Of a stretch of DNA of 53,109 nucleotides, positions 1 to 8,600 are shown one piece after another. Each line of letters starts with the position of its first letter. The first letter of the stretch is position 1. The stretch is from NCBI GenBank assembly GCA_946410305.1, contig CAMJZV010000022.1, positions 1-53,109 on the forward strand. Reading direction: 5' to 3'. The notes beneath the pieces were generated by a model that saw only the letters and a program-made list of their open reading frames with translations, did no database searches and had not been told where the DNA came from. The position numbers and the translations under genes were made by a program. The stretch is from an uncultured Prevotellaceae bacterium. GTDB lineage: Bacteria > Bacteroidota > Bacteroidia > Bacteroidales > Bacteroidaceae.

Positions 1-129
1 TGATGCCTCGCATCATCACATGATATATCTCAGTTCCTGATGTTACTCTTGGTTGTCTGGGCATGATAGAATGTGTTGACTCTATGATATATAACGCTGA
101 ATAGGTGGGAATATTGTAAAAATGAGAAT

Positions 130-360
130 ATGACGCAGGAAGAGAGATGGAATGCTCGATATGAAGAAGTAAAGAACTTCATCCTGAATAATAAGAGAAA
201 TCCATCAAAGTATGTTCCGGAAGAGAAATTGATGTGTCATTTCTTGAAAAGGAATAGAAAGCTGATGAACGCAGGGGAACTCATGGAACCAAGACTAAAA
301 AGGTTCAATGAGTTACTTGTTTTGTGTGAACAGTATAAGCATGTGAATCAATATATGTAG
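130..360 (+). CDS. Small helicase-associated (HA) domain-like protein, copy 1
   Basis: A 76-residue, highly charged protein starting MTQEERW and ending near EQYKHVNQY. It aligns along its full length with two other ORFs in this window (16701-16931 and 19891-20109). They share an aromatic/basic N-terminus, the core N.RNPS, an LK..RK.MNAGEL-type segment and a QYKR.NQY-type tail. The layout (W near the start, R/K-rich helices) resembles the helicase-associated domain found repeated in some Bacteroidales helicases, but here it stands alone with no helicase motifs. A nucleic-acid-binding role is inference from that resemblance. There is no obvious operon partner; a HEPN operon with its own promoter follows about 180 bases downstream. 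Confidence 0.6.
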   Translation: MTQEERWNARYEEVKNFILNNKRNPSKYVPEEKLMCHFLKRNRKLMNAGELMEPRLKRFNELLVLCEQYKHVNQYM

Positions 361-516
361 TCTCTGAAGGTGAATGAGGTAAGATGCTAAGACGCTTTTG
401 CGAAAAGGGGTGCAAAATTACAAAAAAGTTGCGAGAATAGCAAAAATAAATAATAAAATAATGGTATTTTTAATAAAAAAGTTGTATTTTTTGCTTATAA
501 TATCAAATATTATTTG

Positions 517-524
517 TATCTTTG
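517..524 (+). promoter_or_regulatory. Bacteroidales-type -7 box before the HEPN/SecB operon
   Basis: TATCTTTG matches the Bacteroidales TAnnTTTG consensus and lies 18 bases before the ATG at 543. A TTTG at 490-493 could be the upstream element, though the spacing is a little long. A longer reading frame from 522 would begin inside this box, so 543 is the better start for the first gene. The surrounding 420-540 is very AT-rich and otherwise empty. Confidence 0.65.
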
Positions 525-542
525 CACACTAAAACATCAAAT

Positions 543-944
543 ATGACAATACTGAAGAAGTCTAATTATAATATGAGTGTGGCTGATTTTATGGATAAGA
601 AAGGCTATTATGCTCCATCGGTACATACGTCTTATTATGGGGCTTTTTTATTTGTATCACATATTTTATGTAATTGTCTTTCAGTTGATTATAAACGACA
701 AAAAGCAGACTCTAAAGGTAAGGATTCTCATAAGTACTTGATGGATTGTCTAAAAAATGATTTGCATAACAGGTCGGCTTTGGACGAGAAGAGATTCCTT
801 GCGAAGTTTAATGCTTTAAGGAAAAACAGAAGGAAAGCAGATTATCTTGTTGATGCTATAGATAAAACTTTCGCAGATCAGTGTCTAAATGACTCTACTA
901 AGTTAAGAGAAGAACTTGCAAACATCTACAAAATCGCTGTATGA
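543..944 (+). CDS. HEPN-domain protein (first of two in the cassette)
   Basis: A 133-residue, mostly helical protein. Residues 30-35 read SYYGAF and residues 93-101 read RKNRRKADY. This is the pattern of small UPF0332-like HEPN proteins (a YYA/G-F helix followed by R..ADY). HEPN proteins are often RNases or their inactive partners in toxin-antitoxin and defence loci. The strict Rx4-6H motif is not seen, so catalytic activity is uncertain. It is the first gene of a four-gene operon and overlaps the next by ATGA at 941-944, suggesting translational coupling. A second HEPN protein with the same layout ends the operon. Assignment to HEPN is from motif reading, not a profile search. Confidence 0.6.
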   Translation: MTILKKSNYNMSVADFMDKKGYYAPSVHTSYYGAFLFVSHILCNCLSVDYKRQKADSKGKDSHKYLMDCLKNDLHNRSALDEKRFLAKFNALRKNRRKADYLVDAIDKTFADQCLNDSTKLREELANIYKIAV

Positions 945-1417
945 ACGCATCGTCGAAATATATTCTAAATGTCCTGAAATCATGGGAGGCAAAATTCCCT
1001 GGTATTCATATAAAGTATGCTTTTGAAGAAGCTACTTGTTTTCATGTAATCGAGGTAGAACCTGAGGAAATACATGAAGGTAGTGAAGAATTTGCTATCG
1101 AAGAGACGAACTTGTGGGAATCATTCTTTGAGAAGTTCCCTAATGAAGATATTCTAATTAGTTCTCCATCACCTTGTAATGATATGAGTAATCTTATTCA
1201 TGAAACAGGTGTTATGGTAGGTTCTTATATAGACTCAATAAGCATTCCAGAAATGACTAGTTTAGATTCTCTGATAAAATTGTCAGTTGATGATTGGGAT
1301 AACTTTGTTTCTCCTGTTGAGAGCGTAAAAGAAGTGAGAAAGAAGAATAAATATACTTATGGTTTTTCTTTTGAAGAATCGTGTGCTGGATATAATAAAT
1401 TTGCTTTGGCAGCGTAA
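941..1417 (+). CDS. Unknown acidic protein of the HEPN/SecB cassette
   Basis: A 158-residue acidic protein that I cannot assign. The first half has the look of an alpha/beta domain (FHVIEVEP, then an E-rich stretch, then FFEKFPNEDILISSPS). The motif VGSYIDS near residue 90 superficially resembles a nucleotidyltransferase GS motif, but no paired aspartates follow. The C-terminal third is Lys/Glu-rich and ends in a Gly/Phe/Ala-rich tail that could be flexible. It overlaps the HEPN gene by 4 bases and lies 9 bases before the SecB-like gene. That position suggests it is an antitoxin, a client of the chaperone, or a structural partner. These roles are inference only. Confidence 0.5.
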   Translation: MNASSKYILNVLKSWEAKFPGIHIKYAFEEATCFHVIEVEPEEIHEGSEEFAIEETNLWESFFEKFPNEDILISSPSPCNDMSNLIHETGVMVGSYIDSISIPEMTSLDSLIKLSVDDWDNFVSPVESVKEVRKKNKYTYGFSFEESCAGYNKFALAA

Positions 1418-1426
1418 GGTGAGATT

Positions 1427-1813
1427 ATGGACAAGGGTAAGAAAATAGCACAATTTAGATTTCTGAACTATGTGATTTCAGAAACAATGGTAAAGATAAG
1501 CGCTGATGAAAAACCTGGGCAGAAACTTGATATACAATTTCAGCAGAAAGCGGGTGTTAATGAGGAGTCTCATAAAATGCGTTTTGAATTTGTCGTAAAT
1601 GTGGTGGATTCTAAGAAGGTTGTTAACATTAAAGTTGCAACAGTCGCTTTTTTTGAGTATGATTCTACTTTAACGGAAGATCAGAAGAAATCATTTTTTA
1701 TGCATAATGCCCCTGCAATTCTTTTTCCATATGTAAGGGCATATATATCTACACTAACCGCTCAATCAGGTATAGACACTATAGTCTTGCCAACCATCAA
1801 TTTCAGTAAGTAG
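1427..1813 (+). CDS. SecB-like chaperone in a HEPN cassette
   Basis: A 128-residue protein with the SecB fold signature: alternating beta strands (MRFEFVVNVV, VVNIKVATVAFFEY), then residues 95-126 with FPYVRAYISTLTAQSG followed by VLPTINF. This matches the SecB segment in which a Phe-Pro-Phe/Tyr-Arg helix precedes a conserved L.P.(D/N)F strand. Housekeeping SecB is usually about 155 residues, and Bacteroidetes use SecB-like proteins chiefly in toxin-antitoxin-chaperone (TAC) modules. Placement between an unknown acidic gene and a HEPN gene fits a TAC-like arrangement, where the chaperone protects an unstable antitoxin. The client is not identified here. Confidence 0.65.
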   Translation: MDKGKKIAQFRFLNYVISETMVKISADEKPGQKLDIQFQQKAGVNEESHKMRFEFVVNVVDSKKVVNIKVATVAFFEYDSTLTEDQKKSFFMHNAPAILFPYVRAYISTLTAQSGIDTIVLPTINFSK

Positions 1814-1822
1814 TTAAAGTCT

Positions 1823-2230
1823 ATGTTAGGTAAGGCTAAGACTTATCTCGAGGCATCGCAGCGTCTGATAAACACAAAGGATGAAAGCAATATGTCTTGT
1901 AGTATTGCTTTTTCTTATTATGCGGTGTTGCTGTATATGAAATTCGTTTTAAAGAATACCTCAAAAAGGCCTATCAGTTATGATATTCAGAAATGGCCTG
2001 AGGAAGATATGCATAGGCGAGTCTTACAAGAAATTGAGAATAGAATTGACGATAATAAAAAAGGTAGAGATCTAAAAGATAGAGTAACAGCTTTGCATAG
2101 TAAAAGGGTAGATGCAGATTATAGTGAACAGATTTTTACTATAGACGATGCTATGACATGCAAGAGTGAGGCTGAAGCTTTGATTGGTATATTGAGAAAT
2201 TTATTTGGAAATTTAGAGCCAAGTAAGTAA
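1823..2230 (+). CDS. HEPN-domain protein (second of two in the cassette)
   Basis: A 135-residue helical protein with SYYAVLLY at residues 31-38 and KRVDADY at residues 94-100, the same architecture as the gene at 543-944. The pair SYY...R..ADY is typical of small UPF0332-type HEPN proteins. It starts 9 bases after the SecB-like stop codon and ends the operon; a hairpin follows at 2233-2262. Two diverged HEPN proteins in one operon could be toxin and regulator or form a heterodimer. Which of the two is active cannot be told from sequence. Confidence 0.6.
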   Translation: MLGKAKTYLEASQRLINTKDESNMSCSIAFSYYAVLLYMKFVLKNTSKRPISYDIQKWPEEDMHRRVLQEIENRIDDNKKGRDLKDRVTALHSKRVDADYSEQIFTIDDAMTCKSEAEALIGILRNLFGNLEPSK

Positions 2231-2232
2231 AA

Positions 2233-2322
2233 ACCTTGGCGCGCTTCGCAGCGAACCAAGGTGTCGGAACTGATTGAGCGAGGAGGTTTATAGCAGTTGG
2301 AATCACGGGACGGTTCCGTGAT
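2233..2322. repeat. Two short inverted repeats after the HEPN/SecB operon
   Basis: ACCTTGG at 2233-2239 pairs with CCAAGGT at 2256-2262. ATCACGG at 2302-2308 pairs with CCGTGAT at 2316-2322. The first could end transcription of the HEPN operon, though no T-run follows. The second sits just before the reading frame of the next small gene. An AGGAGGT at 2281-2287 is unusual for this phylum, but no convincing start follows it. The base composition is higher in GC than both neighbours, so this may be a recombination joint. Confidence 0.4.
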
Positions 2323-2355
2323 CCGCTCAGAATAACCTGCAATATATCGAAAGCT

Positions 2356-2547
2356 TTGAATCTAAAGTGTTATAAGGAAGCCTTCTTACTTGCCTCAATT
2401 GGCAGGGTAGTAGGGGAGGAACTTGATGAGATATATGAGGATTATGCAACAACGGATGCTCCACTGAAAGTATGGAAACTGGCTGATGCTATGAGAATGC
2501 TGGGCGAGGTGAAATATGGGAGAATTGATATTGAGGGGGTAGAATAA
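2356..2547 (+). CDS. Small protein upstream of the CHAT protease
   Basis: A 63-residue acidic protein (TTG start proposed) ending 12 bases before the CHAT gene. The sequence reads CYKEAFLLASIGRVVGEELDEIYEDYATT and then a KLADAMRMLGE helix, so it is probably helical. The frame is open back to 2278 without an ATG, so either a TTG start is used or this is the 3' remainder of a longer gene cut at the 2233-2322 joint. Close spacing suggests co-transcription with the CHAT gene. I do not recognise a family. Confidence 0.4.
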   Translation: MNLKCYKEAFLLASIGRVVGEELDEIYEDYATTDAPLKVWKLADAMRMLGEVKYGRIDIEGVE

Positions 2548-2559
2548 AAGTAAGGAAGA

Positions 2560-4743
2560 ATGATGCACCCAATCACATATGTATTCTTATTAGGCAAACG
2601 GGAGGAGATATGGAATCCGTTGGTTCCTTTCAGCGAATTGACGAATCGTTATCTTTTGTCGCTTGGTGAATTTCCTCAATGTTTGGAGCATTTTGCTACA
2701 GGTGTGGATTACTACACTGCACTATATCGCTCGGGGCTGCATCTGAGCTATATGGTGCTGTTTGTTTATGAAGATACTGTAGATGATATAAGGCTAGATT
2801 ATTTCCGGCTACAAGACGAAGTCGCTATTTTCTTTCTTTGCACCGGTGATAAGGATTGTAGGAAACATATAGACGAGGAACTACGCAAAACACAGAAAGA
2901 CCATTATGCATACGTATGCCCTGAGGGTTCTGGGTTTATGGATGGTTGCAAGAATGTTTTTCATAGCAGAGAAGAGGTGTTCAGCTTCTTGTATGATATA
3001 ACACCCCGGTATATTGATACCTCTTTATTTGACTTCCCTTTCACTGTTCCAATTGCATTAAGTGATGCTGATAGAGGTCTGCACTTTCTGCCGACACGTA
3101 CCAATACCCGCACTTTGCATCATATATTCGGAAACTGGTGCTTTCCACACGAGACAAAAACAGAAGCGGAAGAAGTGGATTTGCAGAAAACGGCGGTTAA
3201 AGAAAGGAACACCTTTAATAGACAACAGCTTATCTTGAAACAGATACAGCAGTTGGCTGCCATAGAAATCCAGACAAGCGAAGCAACAAATGACAAGCAT
3301 GACCTGTGGGATCAGATAAATGCCCCTCTGGTTATTACACTGCCATTTACTAATGCTGATGTCAGGAAGCAGTATGAAGTGCATAACAGAATGGATGCAC
3401 TGAAGTTTAAGAATGAAAGCAAAGTGGTTAGAACTGTGTTGTCGCAAGGTTCAACACGTAATTATACCTTCAATATAGAATCGGACGGGAAACAGAGTGG
3501 TCATCCTATTGCATATAAGCTGGTGATTGACATGTTTTTCCTGCCACGAAGCCATTTTCTTGATATACTTGGAACGCTACACTGTTCATATAGATTCTCA
3601 CCTTATTTGAGACTACCATTCCTTGGTAAGGATATAGACCGCCAGCTGTCGTTTGTGAATCCCCAGATTAATGATCGGCTGATGCAAGGGACAAAGCGTA
3701 GCAGCATAGAAAAGGTGATGATGAGAGTGGGGAAGGAAATTGTTTCCAGAACATTGTCTGATGAGATGAAAAAGCATCTGAAGGAATATCCCCGTCAGAT
3801 AGTTGCCATTACGGATCTGCCAATAGAATGGATGGACATTGATGGCGTCCCCCTTGGCTTTAGCCATGACGTTTGTCGTATGCCAGAGTCTCCAGTGGTG
3901 GGGAATCTGATGCACTATGTAATCAATGAGGCGGTGCAATATCAAGTACCGAGAGATATTATAAAGCATACACTTGTGGTATATGGAACTCGAGAGCAAG
4001 GGTTTAAGTTCTTTCAAGATAAAGCCGATGAACTTTCCAAGAAACTCGGATTTACTACAAGAGAGTGCTTGACTATTGATGAACTTGAAAAAGCGATAAA
4101 GGAGGTTAACCCTCAGTTCCTTATAATTGATTGTCATGGGGGTGTGGATATGGAAACGAGACAAACCTATCTGATGATAGGTAAAGAGAAGTTATATCCA
4201 GAGGAGATAGCTAAGCGAAATATTACAGCGCAACTGGTTTTCCTATCTGCATGTAATACTGCACCGACATACCATACATTTAATACTGTGGCCAATGCTA
4301 TGGTGCAAATAGGCGCTATAGCGGTGACATCATCCTATATGCCCCTGTGGGTTAGCGAGGCTTCGGAGTTGTATCTTCGTATATTACATCAGTTGTCGGT
4401 TGCTGCGGAGCATCCGTATCATAGGAACTGGCTGGCTTTTATTAGTCATATGCTAAGAACATCATATATGCACAGTGCCTATAAGAGCTATTACAGAAAG
4501 TCGCCAAAGAGTATTGAGGAGATTGCTGTTGAGACGGGAACTGAGTTGACGAAGTCTATGTTTTTTCAGAACAGACGGAAGATGTTCTACCAACTAAAAT
4601 CAGGTAAGATGCTTGATGGTGTTGTGGTCGATACAAAAAATGTGGTTCCTCACTACTTGATGTATTCAACTATTGGTAGGGCGGATTTGGTGAACTTCGC
4701 TTGTTATATGGAGGAGAAGTTTGCGATAGGAGTTAATGTGTAA
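2560..4743 (+). CDS. CHAT-domain (caspase-like) protease
   Basis: A 727-residue protein with a C-terminal CHAT domain, roughly residues 440-690. The catalytic pair is visible: His526 in IIDCHGGVD and Cys565 in VFLSACNTAP, in the expected strand-HG and SAC context. The N-terminal 430 residues are not recognised. They contain a segment around 230-310 and a hydrophobic stretch near 320-345 (YKLVIDMFFLPRSHF) that may be structural. CHAT proteases are clan CD cysteine peptidases that act as effectors in several bacterial defence systems, usually switched on by a sensor partner. The only close partner here is the 63-residue upstream ORF. The next gene, an AbiH remnant, overlaps its end, so the two were probably once in one operon. 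Confidence 0.75.
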   Translation: MMHPITYVFLLGKREEIWNPLVPFSELTNRYLLSLGEFPQCLEHFATGVDYYTALYRSGLHLSYMVLFVYEDTVDDIRLDYFRLQDEVAIFFLCTGDKDCRKHIDEELRKTQKDHYAYVCPEGSGFMDGCKNVFHSREEVFSFLYDITPRYIDTSLFDFPFTVPIALSDADRGLHFLPTRTNTRTLHHIFGNWCFPHETKTEAEEVDLQKTAVKERNTFNRQQLILKQIQQLAAIEIQTSEATNDKHDLWDQINAPLVITLPFTNADVRKQYEVHNRMDALKFKNESKVVRTVLSQGSTRNYTFNIESDGKQSGHPIAYKLVIDMFFLPRSHFLDILGTLHCSYRFSPYLRLPFLGKDIDRQLSFVNPQINDRLMQGTKRSSIEKVMMRVGKEIVSRTLSDEMKKHLKEYPRQIVAITDLPIEWMDIDGVPLGFSHDVCRMPESPVVGNLMHYVINEAVQYQVPRDIIKHTLVVYGTREQGFKFFQDKADELSKKLGFTTRECLTIDELEKAIKEVNPQFLIIDCHGGVDMETRQTYLMIGKEKLYPEEIAKRNITAQLVFLSACNTAPTYHTFNTVANAMVQIGAIAVTSSYMPLWVSEASELYLRILHQLSVAAEHPYHRNWLAFISHMLRTSYMHSAYKSYYRKSPKSIEEIAVETGTELTKSMFFQNRRKMFYQLKSGKMLDGVVVDTKNVVPHYLMYSTIGRADLVNFACYMEEKFAIGVNV

Positions 4744-4918
4744 TGAGCGAAATAATATAATAGATGAGAAAATGAAAGATAAATTTAATTGGCCTGAAAA
4801 ACTATACGTAATCGGCAATGGCTTTGATTATCATCATAATATACATTGCGGATATGATAGCTTCAAAAAATGGTTGATTGATGAGCGTATAGACGAGAAA
4901 CGCGGGGACGGGTTCTGA
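4736..4918 (+). pseudogene. N-terminal remnant of an AbiH-type abortive infection gene
   Basis: A 60-codon ORF overlapping the end of the CHAT gene by 8 bases. Residues 22-45 hold LYVIGNGFDYHHNI followed by YDSFKKWL, the signature N-terminus of the AbiH family (IGNGFD...T.Y..F..WL). Full AbiH proteins are some 250-400 residues; here the frame stops after 60 residues and no continuation is found in other frames before the next gene. It is best read as a gene cut by deletion, although a short peptide could still be made. Confidence 0.7.
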
Positions 4919-4969
4919 AGTGAACCCCAAAGTTTGGAAGGAAAGATTTATTGAATAAAGGACGAAAAG

Positions 4970-5416
4970 ATGGCAAACATAAATGATTTCAAAGGTATAC
5001 CTCCGATAACATGGAGCTTTATCGTAGCAATGATGATTAGTACGATTATACCTGGTCTGTTGTTAGTGTTTCTGTTCCGTGAGGACTTGTTCATGACAGT
5101 TGAAACTGTAAAACTATTGTTCCTGTCAATGGGTATAACTATGCCTGTATGGCTGTGTAATACGTTATTTTTTGCATTTGCTATTGACGAGGAGACAGTG
5201 AATAAAAATGATGACGAAGCCAGAAATTATTTGCAGTTAACTGGTCTGATTGGCGCTTTCATATCAATACCTACTTTGTTTATTCCTGCTCTTGTCAAAA
5301 TGTTCGTTGACATCTCATCTAATATAGCGTTTTATATTGGGCTGGGAATTGAAATCGCCATCATCATTGCCTTTATTGTGTCTATGAGAAATGACAAGAA
5401 AAAGAGTCGGAAATAG
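4970..5416 (+). CDS. Four-helix integral membrane protein, unknown
   Basis: A 148-residue protein with four predicted membrane helices: about residues 13-34 (SFIVAMMISTIIPGLLLVFL), 45-70, 90-113 and 117-140 (IAFYIGLGIEIAIIIAF). It ends with a Lys/Arg-rich cytoplasmic tail (NDKKKSRK). A charged loop with EETVNKNDDEARN lies between helices 2 and 3. No family was recognised. It follows the AbiH remnant in the same orientation and could be the membrane effector of a lost system, but nothing in the sequence proves that. Confidence 0.55.
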   Translation: MANINDFKGIPPITWSFIVAMMISTIIPGLLLVFLFREDLFMTVETVKLLFLSMGITMPVWLCNTLFFAFAIDEETVNKNDDEARNYLQLTGLIGAFISIPTLFIPALVKMFVDISSNIAFYIGLGIEIAIIIAFIVSMRNDKKKSRK

Positions 5417-5432
5417 AAGCCAGCTTTCCTGA

Positions 5433-5546
5433 AAATCAATCAAGATAAGAAGGTCGGTATTGATTGAATTGAAAGAAAGAAAAGCATCATTGCGTCAATT
5501 GGAGAGATTGACGGGAATCAGTAAAAGCATGATTTTTCGCATGTGA
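5433..5546 (+). pseudogene. C-terminal tail of a transposase (RAYT-like) remnant
   Basis: An open stretch without a start, ending in TGA at 5544-5546. It encodes SLRQLERLTGISKSMIFR near its end. A short helix-turn-helix tail of the form S(I/L)RQL.RLTG(I/V)S is common at the C-terminus of Bacteroidales Y1/RAYT transposases. Only about 37 codons remain, so this is a relic marking an old mobile-element edge at the right border of the accessory island. Confidence 0.4.
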
Positions 5547-5579
5547 TGAAACAGGATTGCATCGCCACACTCTCTTAGA

Positions 5580-5602
5580 GAGAACCCGTCTCGGTGGTTC
5601 TC
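5580..5602. terminator. Hairpin between the island and the GH2 gene
   Basis: GAGAACC at 5580-5586 pairs with GGTTCTC at 5596-5602 across a 9-base loop. It lies just 3' of the GH2 stop on the minus strand and downstream of the plus-strand island genes, so it could end transcription from either side. No strong T-run is present. Confidence 0.5.
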
Positions 5603-5608
5603 GGTAAG

Positions 5609-8600
5609 TCACTGAGATATTGGTTTTATTGTCAGATGTCGCTCGTAGCGGGCGGGCTTGACCTGATAGCCGGGCAGCACATAGCAGGCCGTACAGCCTA
5701 CGCCTGTGGTGTTGTAGTCCAGATTCAGGGTGATGCCGTCCTGCTTTTGCAATTGGTAGGTATATACCGCCTTCGTCAGGTTGTCGGTGCTGTAGTGGTA
5801 GGCGTTGAAGTTGAACGGCTCATCCATCGCGAAGCGCAGTCCCAGTCCAGATTTATTGCTCATGGCAAGCCAGCGGTTGTCGCACCGCAGGCCGCAGTCC
5901 TGTGGAATGAGGTAGGGTTCGAACATATCGTCCACATTGTTCTCATAGATGCCGATGGCATAGCCGGTCTTGCGGTCTGGATAGTTCTCCTCAGGTCCAC
6001 GGCCGTACCACTTCACCTGTTGCAACGGGTCGATGAGCGTCATGGTCAGTCCGATGCGGGGCAGGAGAGCAGGCATCGGGCCTTCGGGCTCAAGGATGTG
6101 ATGCAGGGCGATGGTTCCGTCGCCGTTGATGCGGTATTCATAGACCTCAGAGAAGCCTGAATAGCGCAGGCCGGTGATATAGGCATCGAGCGATGTGTTG
6201 ACGGGTGCCCCGAATTGTGAGAAACAGCGTACGTTGATATACACCTGACCGTTGGCTTCGAAGGCCTGACAAGAGATGGGGATGCGGGTGATGGCATCCA
6301 GGTTGTTGCTGTAGAACTCGTTGGCTATCTGCCCGCCGTTCCAGGGCTTGCGGTTGTTGTAGGTGATGTTCCATTGATCCCAGCCGTCAACTTCAAGTGC
6401 CAACGGTGCACGCCAGACGTTCAACTGCATTGGCGACTTGAGCAGTTCCTGTCCGCCCTGTCGGATGCTGAAGAGTTGGCCGTCGGGTGTGAAGGTGTAG
6501 GAGAAGCCTTCTCCGCTCACGGTGATGGAGTCGTTTGTCTGGCTCAACACAGCCTTCCCAACGGTTTTGTCAGACGGTGTGGCCAACTGTTGCCAAGGCA
6601 GTTCCAACTGGTCCCACGCAGCCACGTGCCCCTTCTGCGCCCATAGCTCGTCGGCCTTCAGCGCGCTGGTTATCATTAGTCGGTATTCGCAGCCTGGCTT
6701 GATGGCAGGACGGTTGTAGGGCAGGGTGATGACTTTCTTGCTGAGCGGCTCCACATCAGGACTGATCGTGCCCTGCTGCAGACAGACACCGTCTTCGTAG
6801 AGCTCCCATTTCATATCGTAATAAGAGGTGTTGAGGAAATGGTTCCTGTTCCAGATCTCTACTGTACCATTGTCGGCACTCAGCAACCGGCATGATACGG
6901 GCTGGGCTGATTTCTTCATCTGATAGATTTCCGGCTGTACGGTTCTGTCGGGCCATATCGTTCCGTAGGTGCGGGCACCGATGCCGTAGCTGAAATAAGT
7001 ACCCTCCTGCTGCTCCGTCTCGAAGTCAAGATTGAGCAACTGGCCTGAATTGTCGGCAATGACGACATTATCCATCAGCGCATCGCAGATATACACATGG
7101 GTATCCTGTCCGTGGGTCTGTTCGTTACGGCCGATGTTTACGGGGAACGGGGCGTTGATGATGTTGCCCTGTGCCTCCATCTGTGCCACCTCTGTGTTGT
7201 CGATGCTTACGGTCATCTTCTTGCCGTCGTAGCAGGCTTCCACATGGTGCCATTTGTTCTCCCAATCGGCGGGCAGTGGGGCCGATAGTTCGTACTTATG
7301 GTTGGTTGCCGCAGGTCTTCTACCGAAGGGGAATGCCTTGGGCTCGCCTTCTGAGGCTGGCGCCTTGTCGGTGTTGATGTAGAACACCAGCTGCTCTTTA
7401 CCGTTCTGCTGAACGCCGAACTGCCATTCACCCTTGGTCACGAATGAGCCGCAGGAACTGATGAATTTGCGGGGATAGACATCGAAATGGACGCTCAGGG
7501 TGTTGCCGGTCAGTTCCAGACAGTCATTACGATACACCTCCACCCACTCATCGTGGCCGCTCAGGTCGATTACATGATTCTTACGGTTACGGCTGTCGGC
7601 CACTAATTTGGCATTGCCCATGATATGCGCCATGACATCGTGGCCTGATTTGTCTTTGAGCCTACGTGCAGGCTGGGTAAGTCCAGGCGACACGAAGTCC
7701 CATACGGCACCGCCGATGCAGCGCTCATGGGTATAGACGGCGCGCCACATCTCGTCGAACATACCGCCGCTGTTGCCTGCTACCGATATATACTCATCCA
7801 TGAACGACGGGCGCACGTCACCGTCACCGTGTTTTCCCACCCTGAGGTCAAGAGCCAGGGCAGTAGGGTAGCGTGGACCGATGATATCCTCTGCGGGATG
7901 ACTGTAGGCATTGCCACCGTACATCCACCAGCGGGTGTGGTCGTATTTGCGCCCTTCGGCAATCACCTCGCCGATGTTAGGACCCTCGCCGCTCTCGTTG
8001 CCAGCGCTCCAGAAGAGCACCGCAGGCTGGTTTCTGTCACGCAGCACCATGCGGCGCACACGTTCACGGTACATTGGTATAAAGCGCTTGTCATTTGAAA
8101 CCCATTCCGTGGCATGCGCCTCTACGCCTGCCTCGTCGATGATGTAAAGCCCATAGCGGGCGGCATATTCCAGATAGCGCGGTACGGGGGGATAGTGGCT
8201 GGTGCGCACACCGTTGAAGCCAAACTGCTTCAGGATGGTCATATCCTTCTTGACCAGTTCGTCGTTCACGGCATGACCGTTGTCGGGATCCTGCATATGA
8301 GAGCACTGGGCATTCACCTTCAGCGGCTTACCGTTGAGATAGAACACGTTGTTGCGCATCTCAGTCTCCTTGAACCCCACATCCTGACGGGCATCCTCAG
8401 GCGTACACTCCGACAGACGCTTGCCGGTGGCAGCATCCACGAGGTACATCTTGAGGTTATACAGATTCGGTGTCTCTGCCGTCCATTTCAAGGGGTTGCT
8501 GATATGCTTGCTCATGTTCAGCGTCAATGTGCAGCTGCCGCTGGCGAATGTTGCCGCCTGACTTTCCAGTCGGGCCACCTCTTTTCCATTGGCACCGGTC

